A stretch of 28,327 nucleotides of DNA from JACCZZ01 sp044227805 (GCA_044227805.1 JBGAWA010000052.1:1-28327); one strand, 5' to 3'; counted from the stretch's first letter, positions 16,120-24,828 are shown. Notes: generated by a model not told the origin, from the letters alone. Program-made: numbers and translations.

Positions 16120-17100
16120 ATGAAAGCAATCGTTTACACGCAGTACGGTACACCAGGTAGGCTACAGTGTAAAGAGGTGGATCAACCAACACCTAAAGAT
16201 GGTGAGGTGTTGGTAAAAATTCATGCTGCATCTGTCAACTCGTGGGACCTTGACCTGTTGCGCGGCGATCATCTGCTGATCCGGCTGCTGAGCGGGTTGA
16301 CAAAACCACGGCACACCATCCTCGGCGCAGACATTGCCGGAATAGTGGAAGCCGCGGGTAACAATACTGCTGCATTCAAGCCTGGCGATGCCGTTTTTGG
16401 TGATATAGCCGGCTGCGGCTTCGGTGGCTTTGCTGAATATGTTGCCGTTCCTGAAAAGTTGCTGGCGAAAAAATCGCCGGCTATGACCTACGAGCAGGCA
16501 GCAGCTTTGCCACAGGCCGGCCTGCTTGCTTTGCAGGGACTTCGTTACAAAAGAGGAACATGGAAATCAGGACAGCAGGTGCTGATCAACGGAGCAGGCG
16601 GCGGCGTAGGAACCATCGCCCTTCAGTTGGCCAGGCAATGGGGCGCTGAAGTTACCTGTGTGGACAAAGAAGAGAAGTTTGATATGCTGCGCTCGCTGGG
16701 CGCAGTTCATTTGATAGACTACACTACCACAGATTACACCCGCAACGGCAAACAATATGATTTTATCCTGGATGTAACCGCCCGCCGTAGCATCACAGAT
16801 TACCGACGTGCGCTAAAGGCAAACAGCACTTTTGCCATGATTGGCGGTTCGATGGGTGGATTGTTGCTGAAGCTGATGTTAATGGGTCCGCTGATTTCTT
16901 CCATGGGAAGCAAGAAACTCGGTATCATGGGATACCATGTTAACCGTAAAGACCTCGATACACTCAGCCAGTACTTTGAAGGAGGCAAATTGTTGCCGGT
17001 GATTGACAGTAGCCTTCCGCTGACGGAGGTTCCTGCTGCCATGCAACGACTGGCGGATGGTAATGCTCAAGGCAAGATTGTGATAACGATTGCCCATTAA
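16120..17100 (+). CDS. Zinc-independent MDR-family NAD(P)H oxidoreductase
   Basis: A cytoplasmic medium-chain dehydrogenase/reductase of 326 residues, the usual length for the quinone-oxidoreductase-like branch. The N-terminal GroES-like domain has AASVNSWDLDLLRGD (36-50), GADIAGIVEAAG (69-80) and FKPGDAVFG (86-94). The Rossmann domain has GAGGGVGTIALQLA (158-171) and the closing GKIVITI. The zinc-binding cysteines and histidine of alcohol dehydrogenases are absent, so it most likely reduces quinones, enones or other activated carbonyls using NAD(P)H. It is followed after 128 bp by the cyclase gene, which has its own promoter box, so it is probably transcribed alone. Confidence 0.9.
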   Translation: MKAIVYTQYGTPGRLQCKEVDQPTPKDGEVLVKIHAASVNSWDLDLLRGDHLLIRLLSGLTKPRHTILGADIAGIVEAAGNNTAAFKPGDAVFGDIAGCGFGGFAEYVAVPEKLLAKKSPAMTYEQAAALPQAGLLALQGLRYKRGTWKSGQQVLINGAGGGVGTIALQLARQWGAEVTCVDKEEKFDMLRSLGAVHLIDYTTTDYTRNGKQYDFILDVTARRSITDYRRALKANSTFAMIGGSMGGLLLKLMLMGPLISSMGSKKLGIMGYHVNRKDLDTLSQYFEGGKLLPVIDSSLPLTEVPAAMQRLADGNAQGKIVITIAH

Positions 17101-17154
17101 TACGTTAAGCAGGAAGGTGCCGGAATTAATAGTCGTACAAGACAATAGGCTACC

Positions 17155-17162
17155 TATATTTG
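17155..17162 (+). promoter_or_regulatory. Bacteroidota -7 box (TATATTTG)
   Basis: An exact TAnnTTTG match. Transcription would start near 17168, downstream of the TTG at 17160, and this favours ATG 17229 as the true start of the cyclase gene with a leader of about 60 nt. Confidence 0.5.
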
Positions 17163-17228
17163 ACTGTTCAGGAAGGGCTGATGGTATGGGCCTCTTACAG
17201 AATTTCTCATAAAATTTTAAGAAGCAGA

Positions 17229-19181
17229 ATGGATGATAGAAAAGAGAGCAAAAAGAGGCAGTTGTCAGCCGTTATGTTTACGGACATCGTTGGCTACACT
17301 GCCCTGATGCAGGGTGATGAAGAGGCGGCGATGAAAGCCAGGAACCGCCACCGTGATGTTTTTCAGCAACAACATGAGCAACATCATGGTGAGATTATCC
17401 AGTATTATGGTGATGGCACCCTCAGCGTTTTCAAAAGTGCCGTGGAAGCCGTGCAATGTGCCATCGAAATTCAACGGAGTTTGCAGCAGGATGACCCAGT
17501 CCCATTGAGGATCGGGCTTCACATGGGTGATATTGTGTTTAACACGACGGATGTGTACGGCGACGGAGTGAATTACGCTTCGCGCATCCAAAGCATGGGA
17601 CTGGCCGGCGCAGTGCTGCTGTCAGCAAAAATAAATGACGAGCTCAAAAACCATCCGGAAATCTCCACCACCAGTTTAGGACTATTCAACCTGAAGAATA
17701 TTGAAGGCGATGTGGAAGTATTTGCAGTAACAAATGAGGGAATTACCGTTCCCCTTATTTCAGAATTACAAGCGAAGCAAAAGCATAGTGATAAGACCAT
17801 TGCAGTACTTCCATTCGTAAATATGAGCGCGAATGCGGAGAATGAATATTTCAGCGATGGCATTACTGAAGAAATTATCAATGCCTTGTCGAAAATAAAA
17901 AACCTGAAGGTGACCTCCAGAACTTCATCCTTCTACTTTAAAAACAAAAATATTCCTATCAGGCAAATAGGCACCGAACTCAATGTGGCAGCGGTAATAG
18001 AAGGTAGTGTTCGCCTGGCGGGAGATAAGATCAGGATTACGGCACAGCTGGTGGATACAAAGGAAGATTTTCATTTCTGGTCGAAAACATGGGATAAGAA
18101 ACTGGAAAATATTTTTGAGATTCAGGACGAAATCAGCCTGCGAATCGCGTACAAGCTAAGAGAACATTTCGGCCACTTCGAAATACAGGATCACCTCGTA
18201 GGTAAACAAACAGACAACATACAGGCTTATGAATGTTCACTAAAGGCTAAGTTCCACTTCAATAAATGGAATGCGGATGATATGCGCAAGGCTATTTCAC
18301 TTTTCAGGCAAGCCATTGATCTGGATCCGCAGTACACGGAAGCCTATCAGGGCCTTGCCGAATGTTATGGATTTATGGCGATGATGCAGTTTATGCCTTA
18401 TGCAGAAGCATGGGAAAAGTCAGCACAGCTCACACACAAAGCGCATGCGTTAAATGATAAGTTGCCGGCCGTTCAGTATCAGTTAGCGCGTCTCGCCTTC
18501 TTTCTTGACGGTAACTACCAGGAAGCGCTGCATCATACGAGGATGGCCCTACTGCTCAATCCAAGTTACGTGGAAGCCCAGCAATTTGTCTCCTACCTGC
18601 ATATACTGGCAGGGCAAAAGGAAAAGGCCGCCCAACACCTTCAGATAGCAACCAAGCTTGATCCGCGTTCCCAGGCAACACTTTTCTATAGCGCTTATTT
18701 CGACTATATGGTGGAAGACTATGCTTCAGCACTCGAAAAATTAGATGAATGCCTGAGGCATAATCCGAAAAATATCCCCGCACACTCGGTTAAGTGCAGC
18801 TGTCTGCTGATGACAGGCAGAGCCGATGAAGTCCTTCTTTACTTTGATACAATGCCGGAAGGCACGGTGGTGGCCACAGAGCAAGCAGGTTTAAAGGGTC
18901 TTGCCTATGCAGTAAAAAATGATTCTGTCAATGCTTTGAAGCACCTCAGTTATTTGCGCGAGCAGGCAGAACCTTCCGCCAATCTCATCGCGGATTCCTA
19001 TGCATTTCTCATGTATGCCATAAGCGGAGAAAAGGAGAAAGCGTTTGCATGGATCAGCCATGCCATTGCCATACACTCCTCTTTGCTCCTGATGCGATTT
19101 GGTGATCCCTTAGTGACACCCATAAAAGATGACGCAAGATACCTGGAGCTTCAGCAACTCATCTTCGGCAGAAAGAGATGA
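17229..19181 (+). CDS. Class III nucleotide cyclase with TolB-like and TPR regions
   Basis: A predicted cytoplasmic signalling protein of 650 residues from ATG 17229. The frame is open to a TTG at 17160, but related proteins begin shortly before the RKLAAIMFTDIVGYT-type motif. The catalytic domain (about 10-170) has metal aspartates D19 (TDIVGYT) and D62 (YYGDGT) and the transition-state pair N115/R119 (VNYASR). The lysine that usually contacts adenine before GD is a glutamine here (Q58), while D108 is retained, so the ATP or GTP preference is uncertain. A TolB/FlgO-like region follows at about 188-310 (KTIAVLPFVNMS, YFSDGITEEI, VIEGSVR). TPR-like helices cover about 340-640. No membrane segment is evident. 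The TPRs suggest regulation by protein partners. Confidence 0.87.
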   Translation: MDDRKESKKRQLSAVMFTDIVGYTALMQGDEEAAMKARNRHRDVFQQQHEQHHGEIIQYYGDGTLSVFKSAVEAVQCAIEIQRSLQQDDPVPLRIGLHMGDIVFNTTDVYGDGVNYASRIQSMGLAGAVLLSAKINDELKNHPEISTTSLGLFNLKNIEGDVEVFAVTNEGITVPLISELQAKQKHSDKTIAVLPFVNMSANAENEYFSDGITEEIINALSKIKNLKVTSRTSSFYFKNKNIPIRQIGTELNVAAVIEGSVRLAGDKIRITAQLVDTKEDFHFWSKTWDKKLENIFEIQDEISLRIAYKLREHFGHFEIQDHLVGKQTDNIQAYECSLKAKFHFNKWNADDMRKAISLFRQAIDLDPQYTEAYQGLAECYGFMAMMQFMPYAEAWEKSAQLTHKAHALNDKLPAVQYQLARLAFFLDGNYQEALHHTRMALLLNPSYVEAQQFVSYLHILAGQKEKAAQHLQIATKLDPRSQATLFYSAYFDYMVEDYASALEKLDECLRHNPKNIPAHSVKCSCLLMTGRADEVLLYFDTMPEGTVVATEQAGLKGLAYAVKNDSVNALKHLSYLREQAEPSANLIADSYAFLMYAISGEKEKAFAWISHAIAIHSSLLLMRFGDPLVTPIKDDARYLELQQLIFGRKR

Positions 19182-19551
19182 CCCTCCACAACTGATGAGT
19201 GAAAAAAATACGGTTTCCCGATTATTCAATATTGCACTGCAACATGCTGAGAAGAGGACAGCACCCGTTGTCCCTTTAGTGTGGATTTGAAATCATTACT
19301 GTTCCAAACATGAGCAAAGCCTTCAGCCTCCGGTTGATGTTTTCATCAATCAGCATGTAGAAGCAGTACTTAAAAATACCTGCCACCGGCTGAAGAGGTA
19401 ATCCGCAATTCATTCATCAGTGAAACGATGAATGATAAAAACCTATCCTGCATTCACGCATTCAATTGCCCATAGGCTGGTTTTGTTTTACGCAAGCAGT
19501 AAAATACTTATTTGTTTTATTATCTTGTTGACTAAACAAAAAAGCATTCCC
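19182..19551. other. Intergenic region with hairpins
   Basis: 370 bp. It contains a GGTTGATG/CATCAATC hairpin near 19334-19353 and a perfect 9-bp stem at 19410-19435. A short family-B-like GTTGTCCC is near 19270. No clear promoter box or gene was found. Confidence 0.5.
19410..19435. other. Hairpin upstream of the frameshifted T9SS gene
   Basis: TCATTCATC (19410-19418) pairs perfectly with GATGAATGA (19427-19435) around an 8-nt loop, followed by TAAAAA. It could be a weak terminator for the cyclase gene or a leader structure. Confidence 0.35.
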
Positions 19552-19653
19552 ATGCAAAAAGCCACCTGCACCGCTGTAATCTTCCTGCTGCTTATTTTTT
19601 CAAACAGCGTTTTTGCGCAAAACCTACCGCGAAATGATGAATCGTCCGGATAA
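19552..19653 (+). pseudogene. Detached signal-peptide fragment of the following gene
   Basis: From ATG 19552 the frame encodes a clear export signal: MQKATC, then AVIFLLLIFSNSVFAQ, cleaved after FA. It continues for only 13 codons after the FAQ triplets and stops at TAA 19651. The mature-protein frame, offset by +1, begins at the same place with KTYREMMNRP, the typical first residues after the signal in this protein group. Removing one A from the AAAA run at 19619-19622 would give FAQTYREMMNRP and join the two. This is either a real mutation or a homopolymer error. Confidence 0.8.
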
Positions 19654-22600
19654 GTACACCTTCAAACAAATTAGGGAGGCTTTTTATAAGGAATGGGAAA
19701 CAAAAGAGGAAGCGGAAAAGCAAAAGGAAGCGATGACCGAAGAAGGTGAAGAAGAATTTGAAGGGGAGTACTATCAATTTAAGAGATGGGAAGAATTCAT
19801 GAGTACGCACCTGGACGAGCAGGGGAGGATATTTAATTACAATGTGAGGAATCAGGAGGAAATCTCAAAAGAGCAGCTCGCAGGACTCAAAAAGGAAGAA
19901 ATTGTTTCACCCAGCTGGCAGTTCATAGGACCACGCAGCACTTCATTAACCAATGGATTGCACATCGGTATAGGAAGAGTAAACTGCATTGCTTTTCATC
20001 CTACGGATGCAAACACCTTGTGGGTTGGCACCGCCTCCGGAGGGCTTTGGAAAAGTACCAATCATGGCGGAACCTGGAGCTGTATCACGGACAACATTTC
20101 AGCCGGATTGGGAATTTCGGGTATTGCTGTATCTACTGGAAATCCTGATTTGATTTACATACTCACAGGCGACGGTGATGGCGGAAACGAGCCATCTATC
20201 GGAGTTCTTAAAACTATTGATGGCGGATTAACATGGAATACGACCTCGTTATCTTTCAAGGAAAAGGATTATGTGCGTGCCTTTAAGCTTTTAATGATTG
20301 ATGAAAACAACATGTTTGTTGCGACTAATCTGGGTCTTTATGTCACTCACGATGGTTTCACTACCAAGGCTTCCAAAAAGCTTAAGTATGAGAATACGTC
20401 CATCTACGATATCGAAGCTTGCCCTACTAATTCCAAATTCATGTATGCGGCATCAAACGGCAAATTTTTTCGCTCAAAAAACTACGGGAATAAATGGAAT
20501 GAGATAATACCATCGGAAAGCGGCCTCCCCGGATTTGATCCGAATTCAAGAATTGCACTTGCGGTTTCAGTGGACAATCCACTCAGGGTGTATGCAGCAT
20601 ATGCAAGCGACCTTGCCAATTACAAAGGGATATATATGTCCGATGACAGGGGATTGAATTTTATTCAGCAGACTACTGCGATTGTAAATGTTATGGGTGG
20701 TCCTGAGGATGGAAGCGGAACCGATTCTCAATATTGGTATGACTTCACGCTGGCTTCCCCCGAATATGATGCTGATATGGTTTTTATCGGGGGAATTAAC
20801 TTGTGGAAGTCTAAAGATAATGGAGGGAATTGGCTGATAAGCAGTACAGGCAATGAAGATGGTTCAGGAAGCCCTTCCTATGTTCACGTTGATCAGCACG
20901 CACTGGAAATGAACCCATTGAATAAATACATTTATGCAGGCAATGATGGAGGAATTTACTATAGTACAGATACCGGAAAAACCTGGATTGATCTATCTCC
21001 TGGTCTTGAGATTTCACAGATTTACCGAATGAGTGATGTAGATCAAATCAATTCATCAATTTACTTTGGTACTCAGGATAATGGTACAAATCAATTGCCG
21101 CTCAATAATACGGCTGCAAATACCACGGGAGGTGGTGATGGAGGTGCGGTTGCCAGTAAAAATGGCTATGTATATGCTTCAAACAACTGGGGCGCTTTAA
21201 GCCGTAATACCAGCGCCAATGTTACCAACCTTTTGACAAGGGTTAATATCACTCCGCCAAATGAAAGTTCTCACATGCTCATTTACTATCCATTTGAAAT
21301 TGATCCTGTAACAGATGGCGCTATTTGGGCTGCTTACGATACGCTTTATAAAAGTATTGATCACGGCACAAGTTGGGTTCCCATGCCGGGTACTTTAGAC
21401 CTTGGTGATATAAATCGCATCGCAATCAGCAATAGTATCCCTCAGGAAAAATTTGTTTCAACAGATGAATTTCTTGTCAGAGTGGATGGCAGTGGGGGAA
21501 AACATGATATTGGTGAAGGGCTCCCGACCGGCATTTTTTATACGGGGAAAAAACTACTACTTACCGACATTTGCTTGTCCACTGATTCTGCGATGAGCGA
21601 CAGATACGCATGGGTTAGCTTTGGTGGATATGAATCAGGTAAGAAAGTTTACCGCACCAATGATGGCGGCTCAAACTGGATGCCTTATACTTCAGGCCTT
21701 CCCAATGTTCCAGTGCACTGTCTTGTCAACCTTCCCGGCGACTCAGCACACCTGTTGTTTGCCGGAACAGATATCGGTGTTTATTACCGCGACACTACGA
21801 TGGCAAGCTGGTTACCTTACAAAACAGGGATGCCCATTGTGCAAGTAACGGATCTTAAAGTGGATACTTCCACTAATACACTATATGCTGCCACCTTCGG
21901 CCGTGGAATCTGGAAAACAAATTTCAGATGCAGCAGTACGCATACTGCAGCAATAATTTCAGGGGAGAGTAGCATTTGTTCCGGAGAATCATTGACACTC
22001 ACAGCAGATGGCCCATGCGGTTACGACAGCTATTCGTGGAGTACGGGTGAAAACACTAAAACCATTGAAGTCGGCTCAGAAGGCACTTATACCGTTACCA
22101 TTTCAAATGGAACGGATACTAAAACCGCAACACACAACATTTGCAATCACGATGAAAACAATCCCATCTGCATCAGGTGGCAGCAAAGCCTGGGCTTGTC
22201 AACATATGTCCCGTATGGCTCGGCTCAATGCGCTAATGGCTCAACGGTCTTTGCCGGAGCTGGAAGTACAAGCTTGGGCACTAATATATTTACAGGAATA
22301 AGCAAAGTGGATGCCTCCGGTTCAATAGAGTGGCAGCAGGTCCATGGTAGTTCAGACCTCAGCAATGGAATTTATGGAGTTGCGCATTCTATAGATACAA
22401 CTAATGACGGCGGGTTTATTATTGCTGGATTTACCACCGGAGATGTTCCCAATTATCATGATTCAGGAATAGAAACCGAGAGAACTTTCGATTATTTGGT
22501 GACGAAAACGGATCCTGAAGGAAACCTGCAATGGCAAAAGGCATTCGGGGGGTCGGGATTTGAAATTGCAAATTCAGTTCGGCAGACAACTGATGGCGGT

Positions 22601-24007
22601 TATATTGTTCTGGGAACAGCCGCTTCATCAGATGGAGATGTATTAGAATGGCATGAGGGCTATAGCGGTGATGCATCGCACTCCAGTGCAAATCCTGATT
22701 TGTGGGTATTGAAACTCGACCCTTCCGGAAACGTTGAATGGCAAAGATGCCTTGGCGGCACTGGTCCTGACGGAGGATATACTCCTACTAGTGTTCCGTC
22801 ATGTGCCATTACCCAGACTTCTGATGGTGACTATGTGGTTACCGGATTTGTTAACTCCACCGACGGTGACGTTTCACCAAATCCAACCAGCGAAGGATGG
22901 ATTGTAAAAATTGATGGCACCGGCGCTATAGTGTGGCAAACTTTTCTGACTGAATCTTTCCTTACCGTGTTAGGAATAAATGCAATTCTGGAAACGAATG
23001 CACATGATTTAATTATTACCGGACATGGAAATTATGTTTTCGATAACGGGGATTTTATGGTTGCAAAATTTAATTCACTGGGAGATCAGATTTTTGAAAC
23101 AGAACTGGGCGGCAGCGGCTATGATGTTGCACGTGATATTATTGAAACGGAAGATGGTGGAATAGTTGTAGCCGGATACACCAATTCAAATGATTTGGAC
23201 GTTTCTTTCAACCATGGCGGTGCCGATTTTTGGGTTGTAAAATTATTGGCTAATGGCGGAATGGATTGGCAAAAAAGTTTCGGCGGAAGTTCAAATGATT
23301 ATGCCTACAACATAAAAGAAAGTGCTGATGGCTCCATCGTTATCGGTGGTTTCTCCACTTCTTCAGATGGAGATGTTACAGAAGTTGATGAAACTTACGG
23401 ATTCCCTTTGGGTTGGGTCATAGATTTGGCCAGCGGATGCCCTCGGCCATATAAAGATTTCGGCACTACCGATATTACTGCCAGTTCAGCAATGATCCAT
23501 TGGGGAACGCGATCCTGTGCAGATGGCTACCAGATTAATTGGAAAGCACTTAGCGATGTTGAATGGTCCTATTTCAACTCATCAGGAACTACCGGTACTG
23601 AGGAGCTCATCAACTTAGTACCTTCAACAGAGTACGTATGGACGGTGCAATCTCATTGCATAGACGCAACGGATGATTATTATTCACCGCCTTCACCTGT
23701 TCAGACTTTTACCACTTTGGATCCTGTTAAGGTTGGTGATGATAAGGATGTAAAGTTCGATTGTTTGCTTTATCCCAACCCGACTAATGGTAACTTCAGC
23801 CTCGATATCAATTCATTTGTTTCCGGTGTTGCTGAAATTGAGGTCACTACAATGCTCGGAAATACGATTTACCAGGATAACCTGCAGGTGAATGAGCAGC
23901 ATAACAATTACGTATTTAACAATCTTCTCCAATCACAAGGTTTATATTTTGTGATCATAAAGTTCAATAATGAAAAAGTGGTAAGAAAGATCGTTCGACA
24001 CAATTAA
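19613..24007 (+). CDS. Giant multidomain T9SS surface protein (BNR propeller, Ig-like, WQ-repeat propeller, FN3)
   Basis: The frame of 1464 codons opens at a TTG but is probably the body of a gene starting at 19552 (see the fragment there). Residues 2-90 form a charged helical extension (KTYREMM, YYQFKRWEEFM). About 95-770 contain sortilin/BNR units with Asp boxes such as LWKSTNHGGTW, IYMSDDRGLNF, LWKSKDNGGNW, IYYSTDTGKTW and VYRTNDGGSNW. About 773-843 is an Ig/PKD-like domain (SICSGESLTLTADG). About 850-1275 hold seven units built on WQxxxGGS...DGGxIVxG. A fibronectin type III domain (1276-1368) and T9SS sorting domain (YPNPTNGNF from 1387) close the protein. The repeated binding folds suggest adhesion or glycan capture; no catalytic motif is seen. 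Without the signal peptide in frame the product could not be exported. Confidence 0.85.
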   Translation: MRKTYREMMNRPDKYTFKQIREAFYKEWETKEEAEKQKEAMTEEGEEEFEGEYYQFKRWEEFMSTHLDEQGRIFNYNVRNQEEISKEQLAGLKKEEIVSPSWQFIGPRSTSLTNGLHIGIGRVNCIAFHPTDANTLWVGTASGGLWKSTNHGGTWSCITDNISAGLGISGIAVSTGNPDLIYILTGDGDGGNEPSIGVLKTIDGGLTWNTTSLSFKEKDYVRAFKLLMIDENNMFVATNLGLYVTHDGFTTKASKKLKYENTSIYDIEACPTNSKFMYAASNGKFFRSKNYGNKWNEIIPSESGLPGFDPNSRIALAVSVDNPLRVYAAYASDLANYKGIYMSDDRGLNFIQQTTAIVNVMGGPEDGSGTDSQYWYDFTLASPEYDADMVFIGGINLWKSKDNGGNWLISSTGNEDGSGSPSYVHVDQHALEMNPLNKYIYAGNDGGIYYSTDTGKTWIDLSPGLEISQIYRMSDVDQINSSIYFGTQDNGTNQLPLNNTAANTTGGGDGGAVASKNGYVYASNNWGALSRNTSANVTNLLTRVNITPPNESSHMLIYYPFEIDPVTDGAIWAAYDTLYKSIDHGTSWVPMPGTLDLGDINRIAISNSIPQEKFVSTDEFLVRVDGSGGKHDIGEGLPTGIFYTGKKLLLTDICLSTDSAMSDRYAWVSFGGYESGKKVYRTNDGGSNWMPYTSGLPNVPVHCLVNLPGDSAHLLFAGTDIGVYYRDTTMASWLPYKTGMPIVQVTDLKVDTSTNTLYAATFGRGIWKTNFRCSSTHTAAIISGESSICSGESLTLTADGPCGYDSYSWSTGENTKTIEVGSEGTYTVTISNGTDTKTATHNICNHDENNPICIRWQQSLGLSTYVPYGSAQCANGSTVFAGAGSTSLGTNIFTGISKVDASGSIEWQQVHGSSDLSNGIYGVAHSIDTTNDGGFIIAGFTTGDVPNYHDSGIETERTFDYLVTKTDPEGNLQWQKAFGGSGFEIANSVRQTTDGGYIVLGTAASSDGDVLEWHEGYSGDASHSSANPDLWVLKLDPSGNVEWQRCLGGTGPDGGYTPTSVPSCAITQTSDGDYVVTGFVNSTDGDVSPNPTSEGWIVKIDGTGAIVWQTFLTESFLTVLGINAILETNAHDLIITGHGNYVFDNGDFMVAKFNSLGDQIFETELGGSGYDVARDIIETEDGGIVVAGYTNSNDLDVSFNHGGADFWVVKLLANGGMDWQKSFGGSSNDYAYNIKESADGSIVIGGFSTSSDGDVTEVDETYGFPLGWVIDLASGCPRPYKDFGTTDITASSAMIHWGTRSCADGYQINWKALSDVEWSYFNSSGTTGTEELINLVPSTEYVWTVQSHCIDATDDYYSPPSPVQTFTTLDPVKVGDDKDVKFDCLLYPNPTNGNFSLDINSFVSGVAEIEVTTMLGNTIYQDNLQVNEQHNNYVFNNLLQSQGLYFVIIKFNNEKVVRKIVRHN

Positions 24008-24025
24008 TTTTCTTTCAACCAATTT

Positions 24026-24064
24026 CTGAACAGCCCTGTCATGCTGATTAATAGGGTTGTTCAG
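24026..24064 (+). terminator. Stem-loop after the giant T9SS gene
   Basis: CTGAACAGCCCT (24026-24037) pairs with AGGGTTGTTCAG (24053-24064) over 12 positions including one G-T wobble. It starts 19 bp after the stop. There is no U-tract, so termination efficiency is uncertain. Confidence 0.5.
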
Positions 24065-24074
24065 TGAAATATTA

Positions 24075-24143
24075 ATTCCCTACACTGCCGCCGTGTCTCC
24101 GCGTCAAGGCTATGAGAGGAGGCAGCGGGACACAGGGGAATTC
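24075..24143 (-). repeat. Family A palindromic repeat, copy 1
   Basis: Read on the minus strand it starts GAATTCCCCTGTGTCCCGCT and ends with a GCGGAGACACGGCGGC block and GGGAATT. The outer GAATTCCC/GGGAATT pair gives it terminal inverted repeats. About 54 of 63 aligned bases match copy 2. It starts 68 bp after the T9SS gene stop. Confidence 0.7.
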
Positions 24144-24231
24144 AAAAGCGATCAACCATCAAATTGTTTTTTCATCGACCGTGCAGTGCTTCCATAAAAT
24201 GAGTGAGTGGAAATTGACAAGGTGTTCCCAA

Positions 24232-24260
24232 TTTGTCCCTCGTTGATGTCCCGTCAACCA
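24232..24260 (+). repeat. Family B repeat, degenerate copy
   Basis: TTTGTCCCTCGTTGA, then CCGTCAACCA. It has the TTGTCCC lead that is the inverse of the GGGACAA tail of other copies, and a GTTGA/TCAAC stem. Confidence 0.45.
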
Positions 24261-24362
24261 TTTTCAATGTTATCTTCATGAGTTGCTAATACTATCCTTA
24301 ATCCTAATCCATGTATTTTTTCACAGCAACTACCAATAGCGGGCAATTACTTTTGATGGTGC

Positions 24363-24392
24363 GGTTGGCGAGGACGCCAACCACGGACGGAA
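24363..24392 (-). repeat. Family B REP-like palindrome
   Basis: GGTTGGCG and CGCCAACC form a perfect 8-bp stem around AGGA, followed by ACGGACGGAA. It is the best-preserved hairpin of the family here and is inverted relative to the copy at 12869. Confidence 0.65.
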
Positions 24393-24479
24393 TACAATTC
24401 ATTGGGTAGTTCGTGAAGTGTTTTTACAGACATGTATTATTGTAAAAAAATAGTTTTGGTAAAATTATGTTGTAGTATG

Positions 24480-24546
24480 GAATTCCCCCGTGTCCCGCTA
24501 CCTCCCCTCAATACCTTGCGGCGGAGACACGGCGGCGGTGTAAATT
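24480..24546 (+). repeat. Family A palindromic repeat, copy 2
   Basis: It starts GAATTCCCCCGTGTCCCGCT and ends GCGGAGACACGG plus CGGCGGTGTAAATT. CCGTGTC-CCGC and GCGGAGACACGG pair over 11 bp with one bulge. It is in opposite orientation to copy 1, about 340 bp away. Confidence 0.7.
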
Positions 24547-24708
24547 GTTAGAAACCTGCAGAAGCCTTAAGTGGATTGACTCTCCATGAAATTTGTTTCA
24601 AGCAAAGAGAGAGCAATATCCATCTTAAACTGTTCACACTATTATCTCTCATAAGTAAAAATCCTTAACCCCTGATGCCCATTATTCTTAAGGATGCCTC
24701 CAAAATAA

Positions 24709-24828
24709 ATGGCCATCATGCTATTCAATAGCAAACCTCTGTACAAAAAAACTATTGTGAAGAAGCCTTACAGAAATTGTATGGCACCCATTCTTCCTGT
24801 TACATTAAGAAAACAGAGAAAGAAGTAA
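24709..24828 (+). CDS. Possible small basic protein, 39 residues
   Basis: An ATG-started frame of 39 codons ending in TAA, outside any larger gene. The product is lysine/arginine rich (11 of 39) and begins MAIMLFNSKPLYKK. It has no recognised family or convincing promoter. It could be a chance frame. Confidence 0.2.
   Translation: MAIMLFNSKPLYKKTIVKKPYRNCMAPILPVTLRKQRKK

Noticed and set aside
17160..17228. TTG start giving 23 extra residues on the cyclase
   Set aside because: A -7 box overlaps this TTG, so it would lie upstream of the transcript start, and the added residues have no family-like sequence.
19600..19653. Programmed ribosomal frameshift joining signal peptide and body of the giant T9SS gene
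   Set aside because: A +1 shift is needed, but there is no slow or stop codon at the shift point and no known slippery motif; an indel in the A run is simpler.
12869..24546. Recurring short palindromic repeats as a CRISPR array
   Set aside because: Copies are hundreds to thousands of bases apart, vary in orientation and have no regular spacers; no cas gene is present.
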